Virus record (IMG/VR): IMGVR_UViG_3300009509_000088
Location: 1-26,956 of that record
DNA: 26,956 bases
DNA from: a virus
Reading direction: 5' to 3' (one strand)
Below the pieces are notes generated by a model. That model was not told the DNA's origin. It saw nothing but the letters and a program-made list of their open reading frames with translations, and ran no database searches. Within the stretch, counting starts at the first letter, position 1; every line of letters begins with the position of its first letter. Shown here in pieces: positions 13,895 through 21,942 of the stretch. Position numbers and translations under genes: made by a program.

Positions 13895-15724
13895 CTATAC
13901 AGGTGTTATAGTTATATTTGTTGTACTCCAGCTAGAGAATTCTGGATTAGTAGATGTTCCATCTGAAATATCTATATTATCATCTAAGGTAGGTGCAGGA
14001 GAAGTTCCTATTTTAATAGTAAAATCAGTTATTCCTGGAATTTGAGCTATTTGAGCTATTAATTGTGGATATACAATAACATCTTCACCAACACCTAGAT
14101 CATTCCCCCATTCAGCTAGTGCTTCTTTGAGCTGTGCATCGCCATCAGTTGGATATTGAGAATTTGTTGTAAAATCTTCAAGAATAAGATATATTGGAAT
14201 TTCAATTGGTCTCGCAAAATTAATAGTATGCAACACCCCAACGCTATCTTCAATTTCTTTTGTTACTTTATTATAGTTTCTATCTATTACAATAGCAGTT
14301 GCGCCAACTAGTGAACTAATATCGCCAGTTAATACTTCCATTATAATCGAAGAATAATCGCCATCATATTCTACGGAAAAACCATCTGTCATATTCCCTG
14401 TTACAACTGTTCCGCTTAGATTACTTAAGGCATTTAATGCATTTTGAACGTCTGTATTTGAGGCATTATATGCTAATCCGGATGTAGTTTGTCCAACATA
14501 AGTCAATGTCCAAGTTCCACTAGATGGAGTTCCTAAAAAAGAAATGTCATGAACATCATTCCCGAATGAAGATTGAATTCCTGCTGGCTTAGAATCAAAT
14601 ATCATTTGAGCTATTTCATCATCCCTATCGTCAACATCGCCAACTTGTCTTACGACAACCATAAAGCTGTGTGCCGGAAGATTTCTTGAATCTATTGAAT
14701 CTCCTGAATTTTCATAAGCATTAATATTTTGAAGTTGCGCTAATTCTGAATATTGATCATCATTCAGAGTCCATACTTTATTCATTATAGCTTCAAGTGT
14801 CCCTGCCATAGAAGTTGTGAATCGTGTCCTTCTTCTTATCCTAAATTCTGCATCGGTCTCTCTATCTCTCCCCAATACTGCATCTGTAACATTTATCGTA
14901 CTATCCACACCGACAATTGGGCTTAATATATTCGTAACTGTTCTAGCATTAGCCGAAGTAGGGCCAGTTTCAGTACAGGTCATATCAACAACACCTTGGT
15001 TAACGCCAGGGATTGTTTCAGATATTGTTATTGTAACAGCAACACTGGAAGTTTTTAATGTATTATCTTCTTCAACAAGCAGGGGCTGTTCTTGATCCCC
15101 ATCAATTCCCGTAAAAGTAATCGTGAAACCAACAGTAAAATTACCTGAAACCGTTACATCGGTCAAATATGTTAAAGCACGTAAAGCAGTTTGAAAATCC
15201 GCTGCTGTGTCGTCATAATTTATAGAAACAGTCTCATCGCCTTCATACGAGACAGAAAAATATCCTTCATCTGGAACAGTATCAAAAGTTATTGTTTGGA
15301 CTTCATCCGTGCCAGTTCCGAGTGTTAAATCTTCGTCAGTCTCAAATACTGTAGATGTATCACCGTCAACTGATATTTGTGTTCCTGCAGATATAACAGT
15401 TGTTGGTGTTCCGAGAAATCTTTGATTTAATATTTTTGATGCAGAGGCTTCTATATATTCAAGATTGTTTATATCGCCAATATTTTCTAAACTTACTCCG
15501 CTTGCTGTGTTTGGATATCCAGCATTATATATTTGCTCAAATAATTCCCATAAATAATTTTCTCTATCAGCACGTAAATCTCTTAATTGTCCAAGTATTG
15601 ACTCCGAACTTGTATTTATTTGATCTCCGAATTTTGTTTTTAGAGAAGATTCGATATCTTGGCGGATTTCTGTAAGTGTTTTACGGGAAAACCCTGTACT
15701 AGTCACCCCATATTCTATTGTCAT
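13895..15724 (-). CDS. Baseplate J-like wedge protein with two inserted beta domains
   Basis: Baseplate J proteins form the wedge ring around the hub of contractile tails. The 609-residue protein has the family pattern: an N-terminal helical part (LTEIRQDIESSLKTKFGDQ, ESILGQLRDLRADRE, NTASGVSLENIG), the central RETDAEFRIRRRTRFTTSMA segment, and a C-terminal part ending in IAQIPGITDFTIKIG. It is longer than simple J proteins because two similar domains are inserted, at about 141-237 and 392-482. Each has a strand-turn-strand start (TWTLTYVGQTT), a helix VQNALNAL and a GFSVEYDGD-type strand. The start has TAGGAG upstream, which includes the TAG stop of the neighbouring gp25-like gene, so the pair is coupled. 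Confidence 0.85.
   Translation of the reverse strand: MTIEYGVTSTGFSRKTLTEIRQDIESSLKTKFGDQINTSSESILGQLRDLRADRENYLWELFEQIYNAGYPNTASGVSLENIGDINNLEYIEASASKILNQRFLGTPTTVISAGTQISVDGDTSTVFETDEDLTLGTGTDEVQTITFDTVPDEGYFSVSYEGDETVSINYDDTAADFQTALRALTYLTDVTVSGNFTVGFTITFTGIDGDQEQPLLVEEDNTLKTSSVAVTITISETIPGVNQGVVDMTCTETGPTSANARTVTNILSPIVGVDSTINVTDAVLGRDRETDAEFRIRRRTRFTTSMAGTLEAIMNKVWTLNDDQYSELAQLQNINAYENSGDSIDSRNLPAHSFMVVVRQVGDVDDRDDEIAQMIFDSKPAGIQSSFGNDVHDISFLGTPSSGTWTLTYVGQTTSGLAYNASNTDVQNALNALSNLSGTVVTGNMTDGFSVEYDGDYSSIIMEVLTGDISSLVGATAIVIDRNYNKVTKEIEDSVGVLHTINFARPIEIPIYLILEDFTTNSQYPTDGDAQLKEALAEWGNDLGVGEDVIVYPQLIAQIAQIPGITDFTIKIGTSPAPTLDDNIDISDGTSTNPEFSSWSTTNITITPV
14279..14551 (-). other. Inserted small beta domain, baseplate J copy 2
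   Basis: This codes for about 91 residues containing SGTWTLTYVGQTTSGLAYNA, VQNALNAL and GFSVEYDGD. It has the same order of motifs as the domain in the sheath (22738-23031). Confidence 0.6.
15014..15304 (-). other. Inserted small beta domain, baseplate J copy 1
   Basis: This codes for about 97 residues containing YFSVSYEGDETVSINYDD, FQTALRALTYLTDVTVSG and GFTITFTG. It is the more diverged of the two copies in this gene. Confidence 0.55.
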
Positions 15725-15735
15725 GTGTTCTTCTC

Positions 15736-16113
15736 CTATATTAATCCTGCTGTAGAGAAACTATAATCTACTATACCATTCGTACTTATGCATCTGAAAT
15801 CAACAGAGAGTATTCTTGTTTGCGAATCAAGATCAAAATCTATATTTGTTATTTCAAGTATCCCAGGTGTATTAAGTATTGTATTTACGAAAGCAGCTCT
15901 TATTTTTATCGGATCAGGATTTTTCCTGAGTATACTCTGAAAATAAGGCATACCTGAATTTATGTCGAATTTATTTTCTCCTAAAAATATTTGTAATCTT
16001 TGTTTTAAATTTTGTTTTATTGCATCAATACCAGTAACAAATGCTAAATCTCTATTCTCGAGATATAAATCCCATGTAGTTTCATCTAATGCTAAATCAA
16101 CCAAAGTATTCAT
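15736..16113 (-). CDS. gp25-like baseplate wedge protein
   Basis: This 125-residue protein belongs to the T4 gp25 / P2 gpW lysozyme-like-fold family. Gp25 joins the wedge to the sheath and helps start sheath assembly. The evidence is the typical block TWDLYLENRDLAFVTGIDAI, followed by IKQNLKQRLQIFLGENKFD, INSGMPYFQSIL with the usual Gly-x-x-Tyr, and a C-terminal half with a strand-turn pattern (LEITNIDFDLDSQTRILSVD). The length is normal. The start ATG at 16113 directly follows the TAA of the spike gene with no clear Shine-Dalgarno site, so it is probably translated by coupling. Its position before baseplate J is conserved in contractile tails. Confidence 0.85.
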   Translation of the reverse strand: MNTLVDLALDETTWDLYLENRDLAFVTGIDAIKQNLKQRLQIFLGENKFDINSGMPYFQSILRKNPDPIKIRAAFVNTILNTPGILEITNIDFDLDSQTRILSVDFRCISTNGIVDYSFSTAGLI

Positions 16114-16114
16114 A

Positions 16115-16900
16115 TTATATAAAAGTAAGTATTTTAGTTTGTAATGATGTTAACGTTGCCAATGTAGCAGCATCTAATGGTTGCTGAGTCCCGGGGGGCG
16201 GCAATGCCGTGGTAACTGTTGCCGATAATAACGCAGTTATTAAGTCTTTTACTATTGCGAATAAATCACCAGTATTATTCTCAATTTTCATCTTTCCATT
16301 AGGTTCAACTGTTATTTTAGTATTATTATTTTCAATCTTTATGCCATTATTAGGATATAATGTAATTTCTGCTGTATTATTTTTAATAACCATATCAGTA
16401 GAATTTACATTTTGTATTGTCTTATTTTTAGGCAGAACACCTGGTTCAAACCATGCGTCGCTCAAATCGTGATGCCGCACACTATTATGTTCTAGCGGAA
16501 AGCATTCCTGATCCCTTCTCCACTCATTAGTTAAATAATTTTCTAATGACCTGGTTGAAACATGAGCTATTCCTAAATCGCCTTTTTTAAGAGGAAGATG
16601 TATAAAGCAATTAGCGTTGTCTGATGCGGGCCAACGTACCGGAACGTCTGGTATTGGTGCGACATCCATACTAAACAGTTCCGGATAACCACCATTCTCT
16701 TCCTCTCTGATTTGGATTCCTCGTGTTCCCATTTTATAATATTGATTTTTAGTCAATGGTATTATCGTTGCTCTCTGCGTTGAACTATCGTAGCTTTTAA
16801 TCTTAGCAGGAAATGAAACATTAACTTCTAATATTTTAGACAATATCATTTCATTTATTGCCGTAATTAAACTTTTTTCTTTTTTATTAGATTGTTCCAT
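16115..16900 (-). CDS. gp138-type baseplate spike (membrane-puncturing) protein
   Basis: The 261-residue protein has the gp138 N-terminal domain pattern: early strands FPAKIKSYDSSTQRATIIPL, then DVPVRWPASDNANCFIHLPL and KKGDLGIAHVSTRSLENYL, an OB-fold-like region. Next come repetitive short strands (ITLYPNNGIKIENNNTKITV, EPNGKMKIENNTG), which fit the triple-stranded beta-helix of the needle. The end (PPPGTQQPLDAATLATLTSL) is the usual conserved tail of this family. It would form the trimeric spike under the hub. The C-rich codons for PPPG (about 16187-16202) stand out in the AT-rich background. AAGAAG lies before the ATG. Spike between hub and gp25 is the standard order. Confidence 0.8.
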   Translation of the reverse strand: MEQSNKKEKSLITAINEMILSKILEVNVSFPAKIKSYDSSTQRATIIPLTKNQYYKMGTRGIQIREEENGGYPELFSMDVAPIPDVPVRWPASDNANCFIHLPLKKGDLGIAHVSTRSLENYLTNEWRRDQECFPLEHNSVRHHDLSDAWFEPGVLPKNKTIQNVNSTDMVIKNNTAEITLYPNNGIKIENNNTKITVEPNGKMKIENNTGDLFAIVKDLITALLSATVTTALPPPGTQQPLDAATLATLTSLQTKILTFI

Positions 16901-18019
16901 TTATTGATTTTCTTCTTGGAAATTTTTTATAGAATCTTCTAATGTAAATGGAGTCCTTTTATTTATCCATTCTACAGGATCTAAGTCTGGTACATTTGGT
17001 ATTTTCCATTCAACGGCAGTTTCAGGAGGTCGTTTGTATGGTTTACCTTTGCATCTACATTCCCATGTATTCCCATGAGTATCGCCAACATAAACTATTT
17101 CATCTATTAAAAAATATCCCTTGACTTCTTTGCTATAAATATAGACAACTTTATCTATATCCATATCTGATATAAGCAACGAAGTAAATGAGATACCGTC
17201 TTTTTCTCGTTCTGGACTTCCAATTAACCCAGAATATGTGCTTAAAAACAATATTTCATCATATACTGCTTTACCAAGTGCTTCAAGTATTAATTTATTA
17301 TTGTTTATATTCCATGTTAATCCAAATTTTTGGGATAATTTATCGAGTACGTCTGAAGATTTTCCAGATAATATTGAACCAAGTTTTTGCTTTAAATCAT
17401 CCAAACTATCTATTTTATTCAGTGCATCTAATGTATCTATACCGATATCTTTCAGTGTATTGATCGTATCAGTTATCATAGACTTCATGCTAACATTTTG
17501 CTCATAGCTCTTATTTATAATAGCTGTCATTGCAGCAAATTGACCGTCTCCAGTATCTAATTCGCATATATAATCACCATTAGAAAATTTTCTAGATACA
17601 TTAGTTATATCAGCATAGTGAATTAAATCACTTTGCCTAAAATCCTTACTTATACCACGATAACCAACAAATAATTTAACTTGGCATATTGTATTGTCAT
17701 CTTCCAAAACTTTCCATTGGCTTTCTTTAAGATTATATATTTCTATTTTACCTTTATTTGGGACATTACCCTCAACAGTCTTTTTTATGTTAAACTTAAC
17801 CCTTAAATCACTTACGTGAACATTATTCTTCGGACCTTTTGCTGAATAATGATATTTCTTTTTTTGAGCTTCTTTTAAATCATTACCCAAATTAAGTAAA
17901 TTAGCTTCTATAGTTGGCAAAATATTTTGCTTACTTATAATATTATCATATATTAAAGACGGATTATAAACAGGCCCAAATAACACATCTGCTCTTCTTC
18001 CCCAATAAAGATTACCCAT
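16901..18019 (-). CDS. Baseplate hub protein (gp27-like)
   Basis: The 372-residue protein occupies the hub slot between the plug protein and the spike. It shows the hub family style: an early strand block VSDLRVKFNIKKT, KGKIEIYNLKESQW and CQVKLFVGYRG (first beta barrel), followed by the linker helices and GLTWNINNNKLILEAL, then LLISDMDIDKVVYIYSKEVK and YFLIDEIVYVGDTHGNTWEC (second barrel and a His-containing turn often seen in hub and protein D families). It would connect the tube end to the spike. TTGGAG precedes the start. The gene overlaps the end of the plug gene by eight bases. No cysteine-protease or lysozyme domain is visible. Confidence 0.8.
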   Translation of the reverse strand: MGNLYWGRRADVLFGPVYNPSLIYDNIISKQNILPTIEANLLNLGNDLKEAQKKKYHYSAKGPKNNVHVSDLRVKFNIKKTVEGNVPNKGKIEIYNLKESQWKVLEDDNTICQVKLFVGYRGISKDFRQSDLIHYADITNVSRKFSNGDYICELDTGDGQFAAMTAIINKSYEQNVSMKSMITDTINTLKDIGIDTLDALNKIDSLDDLKQKLGSILSGKSSDVLDKLSQKFGLTWNINNNKLILEALGKAVYDEILFLSTYSGLIGSPEREKDGISFTSLLISDMDIDKVVYIYSKEVKGYFLIDEIVYVGDTHGNTWECRCKGKPYKRPPETAVEWKIPNVPDLDPVEWINKRTPFTLEDSIKNFQEENQ

Positions 18020-18359
18020 TTAAATACTCCAAATAATCTTCATCATCGGATGTGACGTAAACTAGCATATGATCATCGCTAACTGTATTTCTTCCTGCTT
18101 CAGTATTTTCATTTACAGCATTACAAAAAAATAAATAACCAGGCGGAACTTCAGGATTAACAAATCTTCTTATTAAATCTGCCCCTATTAATAACGGTAA
18201 TCCTGTCAAAATAGGTTCTTGTTTGTAATTTGCGATTGATAATACCCATTTATCCATTCTTGAGTTATATTGAATAGTGAAATAATATCTACTTCCTTCA
18301 AGAACTGTATTATATTTATAATTATATTTATCTTTATTAAAATACAGTATGTACTTCAT
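18012..18359 (-). CDS. Baseplate plug protein (Pam3 gp18-like, DUF6983 type)
   Basis: The 115-residue protein has the pattern of the cyanophage Pam3 plug family: a strand pair YYFTIQYNSRMDKWVLSIAN, then ILTGLPLLIGADLIRRF and PPGYLFFCNAVNENTEAG. In Pam3 the plug protein closes the tube lumen at the baseplate. An acidic tail (SDDEDYLEYLNG) ends the protein. The start overlaps the end of the Dit-like gene by four bases and has no strong Shine-Dalgarno site. It overlaps the hub gene by eight bases. The assignment rests on sequence style plus its fixed position between Dit-like protein and hub. Confidence 0.7.
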   Translation of the reverse strand: MKYILYFNKDKYNYKYNTVLEGSRYYFTIQYNSRMDKWVLSIANYKQEPILTGLPLLIGADLIRRFVNPEVPPGYLFFCNAVNENTEAGRNTVSDDHMLVYVTSDDEDYLEYLNG

Positions 18360-19042
18360 GATATTGTTTTACCAAATAATTTTGCGAATAACTGCAATAT
18401 TCTATACCCAATATCTCTCGGATCACTCGATACGGCTATTTTGTCTTGGCTACCTTCATTACTTTGAGGTTGAGATAGTGCTTCTGGAGGGTTATATTCT
18501 GCTAAATTTTCAATCCATTCACTTTGAGCAAGTAATACTTCTCTGAATCTTGCTGTAAACTTAAATGCCCTTATTGTATTCTGGTCTCTGGGGACCGTAA
18601 GAGATTCCATAACCATATTCTTATATTCCGTAATATCAGTTGTAATATTTACCGGAATCTTTTGATAATAAAGAATATTTAAAAGATAAAAAGCATTCTT
18701 AGAAGGAGAATCTTTAACAAATGTTCTTGTTTGAGATACTTGAGACGAATATATTCTCTCTTGTTCTACAAAAGGAGCTTTAAATCTATCGAGTGTACTT
18801 TTATTTAAAAAATCTATAGGATCATCACTTATTATGCCAGTTACTTCATATATTACACCTTTATTTATTATATGATCACTAATAACTGCACCATTTTCAA
18901 CTGGAAATTCCGTAGCGGTAGCGTTGAGTGTATGTGTTTCACTACTTGCAACCTCTATCACAAGATATGGCCCATTAGGAGCATCTGATCTTTGTAATAC
19001 TATCCTTTTGTTGCCTGGTAATATATCAAATAAATTTGCCAT
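18356..19042 (-). CDS. Dit-like baseplate/tail protein
   Basis: This protein of 228 residues has the N-terminal Dit-like pattern: PYLVIEVASSETHTLNATAT, the typical EFPVENGAVISDHIINKG, then VIYEVTGIISDDPIDF. The middle is helical and the C-terminus (from about 180) is low-complexity, Ser/Gln/Pro-rich, ending with a short amphipathic helix RILQLFAKLFGK. In small contractile phages a protein of this type sits between tape measure and hub and forms part of the baseplate ring. No strong ribosome site is seen; it follows the tape measure gene by two bases, so coupling is likely. Confidence 0.75.
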   Translation of the reverse strand: MANLFDILPGNKRIVLQRSDAPNGPYLVIEVASSETHTLNATATEFPVENGAVISDHIINKGVIYEVTGIISDDPIDFLNKSTLDRFKAPFVEQERIYSSQVSQTRTFVKDSPSKNAFYLLNILYYQKIPVNITTDITEYKNMVMESLTVPRDQNTIRAFKFTARFREVLLAQSEWIENLAEYNPPEALSQPQSNEGSQDKIAVSSDPRDIGYRILQLFAKLFGKTIS

Positions 19043-19044
19043 AA

Positions 19045-20850
19045 CTAATATTTTGTATCATAAAATTCAATTATTTCTGTTATTGATCTTCCTACTTCAC
19101 CTGCAATAATTGACGCATCTTCCTTGGAAGCATTGCTTAAATCTTGGTTTATCGTTATTGATACCCCCGATAATGCTTTCTCTGCTCTTTGACCCATTGT
19201 ATACTTGCCGCCAAAAAATTGTTTATCTAAAAATGTATTAGCAGTATTAATTGGACTAGTTATAGCTCCACCTATATGCGGTAGTTCTCTCATCCACGCA
19301 GGAACAGTTTCTTTAAGTTCAGAGCCAACTTTACCCCACAATCTTTTATTCACGCCCTGGGTCATGCTTGCAATCGGACCTAACACAGGTATTTTTTTAA
19401 ACCAAGCATCAACTTTATTTATGCCTTTTGGTTTTTCATCATATTCAGTAGAAGCTAACCCATATTGATTCATATAATCTTCATATGTCATTTCACCTCT
19501 TCTAACTTTATCAAACATCCCTATTTTATATTTTTTCTCTGCTAATTCAAGAATGCCTTTGCCTTTTTGATATTGTCTATAATCACCAGTCAATAATCCG
19601 GCCATTATTGTGCTTATACCAATAAGAAGATCCTTAAGATATATTAGTTCAGTTTTTAAATCTTCAAAATTAGATTTTAACTTGCCGCCTAAAAATTTTT
19701 CATCAAACCATCCAGCAAGAGTTTTACCTTTCCATCCGGTAAGATATCTGTATAAACTATCTATTATGATTAAAAGACCTATAATGGAAGCTCCAATTAT
19801 TGTAGGCCATAAAGTTAATCCAGATTGGGCTATCCATATGGATTTAGCAAGACCCCACATTCCTTTTGTTATATATCCTAATGCAGTAGCAAATCCAAGA
19901 CCTATTATTGCAGACATTGTAATAAGCATTAATTTAAGCGCATTTTCTACTCCGCCAACGATATCGGAAAATAGATAAAATGATCTAACAACTTCAAGCA
20001 TTATGCCTACTATATCAGCAAGATATTTAATTAATTTCTTGAGAACATTACCAATTCTCTGTTGTATTATCTTCTGATTAACTTTTAACCATTCTAATGC
20101 TGTTCGTGCAATCTGCTTCATTACTGGTAAGGTTTCTTCACCTGTAAACATTACGATTTCTTTTACGTAATCTTTTATGTTTATAAAAATACCAAGTAAT
20201 GTTTTAGATTGCTCAAACATTAGGTTGTTAAATTTACCGCCAGCAGAAGTCATTCTTTTAAATGCTTCCTGAAACATCTCAAAAGATATTTTACGAGTAC
20301 GAACTAAATGCTGAATTACTTCACGACCCTTTCCGGTCATATCACTTAATGTTTTAACCAACGGCACACCAGCACGTCTTAAATTCTGTAATTCGTATCC
20401 GGTTAAATATCCTGCTGCCTGTACTTTACCAAAACTTAATGCTATTTGTTCAAGAGGAACACTGAGACCTGAAGCTACATCTCCTACCATTTTTAACTGC
20501 GGAAGTAAATCCTTAGCAGAAGATCCCATTCCCATAAGGATTCTGGCAGTACCAAGAACTCCAAATATTTCAAATGGAGTACGTCTTGCAAATTTAAACA
20601 ATCCGTCAAGAGTTTCTTTTGCTAAATCTGCGCTTCCAAGCATCGTAGTAAATGCTATTTTAATTTGCTCTAATTTAGCAGCTTCTTTGACAAATTTCCC
20701 AACAACAAAACCGCCGCCTGCTACAACAGCACTTAAGGCTATCATGCTCTTTTTAGCGATATTTATTCCATGATGAAAATCTCGCAGACCTCTATTATCT
20801 ACTAAAAATGCTAATCTAGCAAAAAGTGATCTTATCTGAAGGCTTCTCAT
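19045..20850 (-). CDS. Tape measure protein
   Basis: The 601-residue protein sets tail length and is ejected during infection. It has the typical N-terminal tape-measure block: LEQIKIAFTTMLGSADLAKE, FARRTPFEIFGVLGTARILM, FGKVQAAGYLTGYELQNLRR and GVPLVKTLSD. Hydrophobic segments lie at about 36-54, 305-328 and 348-366, as often seen for the part that enters the membrane. The rest is mostly helical. At the usual 1.5 angstrom per residue the tail would be about 90 nm, an inference. The ATG overlaps the stop of the frameshift extension as TAATG, so it depends on read-through of the chaperone gene for coupling. The length is short for the family, in line with a compact phage. Confidence 0.85.
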   Translation of the reverse strand: MRSLQIRSLFARLAFLVDNRGLRDFHHGINIAKKSMIALSAVVAGGGFVVGKFVKEAAKLEQIKIAFTTMLGSADLAKETLDGLFKFARRTPFEIFGVLGTARILMGMGSSAKDLLPQLKMVGDVASGLSVPLEQIALSFGKVQAAGYLTGYELQNLRRAGVPLVKTLSDMTGKGREVIQHLVRTRKISFEMFQEAFKRMTSAGGKFNNLMFEQSKTLLGIFINIKDYVKEIVMFTGEETLPVMKQIARTALEWLKVNQKIIQQRIGNVLKKLIKYLADIVGIMLEVVRSFYLFSDIVGGVENALKLMLITMSAIIGLGFATALGYITKGMWGLAKSIWIAQSGLTLWPTIIGASIIGLLIIIDSLYRYLTGWKGKTLAGWFDEKFLGGKLKSNFEDLKTELIYLKDLLIGISTIMAGLLTGDYRQYQKGKGILELAEKKYKIGMFDKVRRGEMTYEDYMNQYGLASTEYDEKPKGINKVDAWFKKIPVLGPIASMTQGVNKRLWGKVGSELKETVPAWMRELPHIGGAITSPINTANTFLDKQFFGGKYTMGQRAEKALSGVSITINQDLSNASKEDASIIAGEVGRSITEIIEFYDTKY

Positions 20851-21083
20851 TATTTACGTTTCTCTTGTTTTTTCCTGTAATATTCTTCTGCTTCAGCTTG
20901 TAAATCTAATGCTTCATGTGCATCGGCTAAAGTATTTATCGTCCAGTATCTATCTATTTCTTCATATGTTGCTATCTTCGCTAATACTGGACGCCAAATA
21001 TAAGTATCAATATTGATTATTTTAGGCTTGAATCCTTGGCTAGATCCCTTAGTCCCTCTATTACGCCTTTTCCGTCGAAAAAA
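20850..21083 (-). CDS. -1 frameshift extension of the tail assembly chaperone
   Basis: This frame has no ATG, GTG or TTG start that would give a sensible gene, yet it encodes a conserved-looking 75-residue sequence after the slip: PKIINIDTYIWRPVLAKIAT, then EEIDRYWTINTLADAHEALD and LQAEAEEYYRKKQEKRK. It is open back to the T TTT TTC heptamer at 21077-21083 in the overlapping chaperone gene. This is the layout of lambda G-GT and its equivalents in contractile phages, where a minority of ribosomes slip -1 and make a longer chaperone that recruits tape measure and tube. The full frameshift product would have 201 residues. It ends in TAA sharing its last base with the tape measure ATG. Confidence 0.8.
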   Translation of the reverse strand, partial: FFRRKRRNRGTKGSSQGFKPKIINIDTYIWRPVLAKIATYEEIDRYWTINTLADAHEALDLQAEAEEYYRKKQEKRK

Positions 21084-21454
21084 TCAGCATACTGCACCTC
21101 TAGTGAAGCGAAAACAACTTTAAATAAATGTTTGATTTTTCCAGTAAAGATGATATCAAAAGACTTTAAAACATCACCTTTGCCTTCATGAGTGACTTGA
21201 CTAAGAAGGGTATTAATCATAGATTGGACATTATCATTATCTAATCTCTCGCATAGTAACCTAGCCGCATCTCCCATATTTACATCTCTCTCTCCAACCT
21301 CCTCATCACCACCACACATTGAACCTATTGCTGGACCAATTAACTTTGTTATTTCAGTTAATAATGCCAGCGATTTCCGAGGGGAAAGATATGTAAAAAC
21401 ATAAGTTTCCCCGTCTATTGTTTTTCTAACTACATCAACTTGACTCCCCATCAT
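21017..21454 (-). CDS. Tail assembly chaperone (short form)
   Basis: The 145-residue protein is placed between tube and tape measure, where the tail assembly chaperone always lies. Early residues look like the family: a strand hairpin DVVRKTIDGETYVFTYLSPR, a mainly helical middle with GPAIGSMCGGDEE, and VQSMINTLLSQVTHEGKGDV. It is not part of the virion; it keeps tape measure protein soluble during assembly. AAGGAG precedes two consecutive ATGs (21454 and 21451), either of which could be used. The slippery site at 21077-21083 lies at codon 124-126, after which 0-frame ribosomes read 19 more codons to TAA. Confidence 0.8.
   Translation of the reverse strand: MMGSQVDVVRKTIDGETYVFTYLSPRKSLALLTEITKLIGPAIGSMCGGDEEVGERDVNMGDAARLLCERLDNDNVQSMINTLLSQVTHEGKGDVLKSFDIIFTGKIKHLFKVVFASLEVQYADFFDGKGVIEGLRDLAKDSSLK
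21077..21083 (-). promoter_or_regulatory. Slippery heptamer T TTT TTC for programmed -1 frameshifting
   Basis: In the chaperone frame the codons are GAT TTT TTC GAC, which gives the canonical X XXY YYZ heptamer T TTT TTC. Slipping one base back joins the frame that encodes the extension at 20850-21083, with no stop in between. I could not identify a convincing pseudoknot downstream; one weak AGGC/GCCT pairing exists. Confidence 0.75.
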
Positions 21455-21484
21455 AATCTCCTTGACTTAATTAATTGTTATTTA

Positions 21485-21925
21485 TTATTCTTCATAATTT
21501 TGCGAAGCTACATCGCTTGTAGATCCGCCAACCCAACCAACTGCTGGTCCTACGGATAATTTGCCTTTTATCATCCATTCTCTTGTTCCAGACTCTTTAG
21601 CGAACCCTAAATCAGCCATCTTTACAACGGTAGCAAGAGCCATGCTGCCAACGCTCGTTCCGTTATTATCTCTGACATCGCAAGGGAAATTTAATCCGGA
21701 TAGATACCATGCGCTAAGGATATCATTATCGGCAGAAGTTTGTGGAAGAGTGATTGTTATTGTTCCCAATCTATTAGAATTTTTAGTTCTTGTAGCTTCG
21801 CCTTGGGTGCCTGATGTAAATGTCCAAGCATCCTCATCGAAAACTACGGTAACTTCATCCCAGTTATCTAATTTTGTTATCCCAAGAGTAATAGAAACTT
21901 GGGTTGGATCATAAGTTTTACTCAT
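21485..21925 (-). CDS. Tail tube protein (DUF3277 type)
   Basis: The 146-residue protein forms the inner tube rings. It has the family signature: start KTYDPTQVSITLG, then VVFDEDAWTFTSGTQGEATR, TKNSNRLGTITITLPQTSAD, NDILSAWYLSGL, and AKESGTREWMIKGKLSVG near the C-terminus. The order sheath then tube is standard. AAGGAG lies upstream of the ATG with good spacing, consistent with a highly made structural protein. The length is normal for this family. Confidence 0.85.
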   Translation of the reverse strand: MSKTYDPTQVSITLGITKLDNWDEVTVVFDEDAWTFTSGTQGEATRTKNSNRLGTITITLPQTSADNDILSAWYLSGLNFPCDVRDNNGTSVGSMALATVVKMADLGFAKESGTREWMIKGKLSVGPAVGWVGGSTSDVASQNYEE

Positions 21926-21942
21926 TGTATACTTTCTCCTTC

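Noticed and set aside
16187-16202. C/G-rich run in the spike gene as a possible foreign insertion or assembly error
   Set aside because: It codes for the conserved PPPG segment of the gp138 family in frame, so the base bias follows from proline and glycine codons.
3549-19047. Recoding of TAG, known from some phages
   Set aside because: TAG is the natural stop of several genes here, each followed closely by a new ribosome site and start. No gene needs TAG read-through to reach normal length.
19610-19978. Plus-strand frame of 122 codons opposite the tape measure gene
   Set aside because: The minus strand clearly codes for tape measure protein here. The plus frame has no ribosome site, no family pattern and no partner genes.
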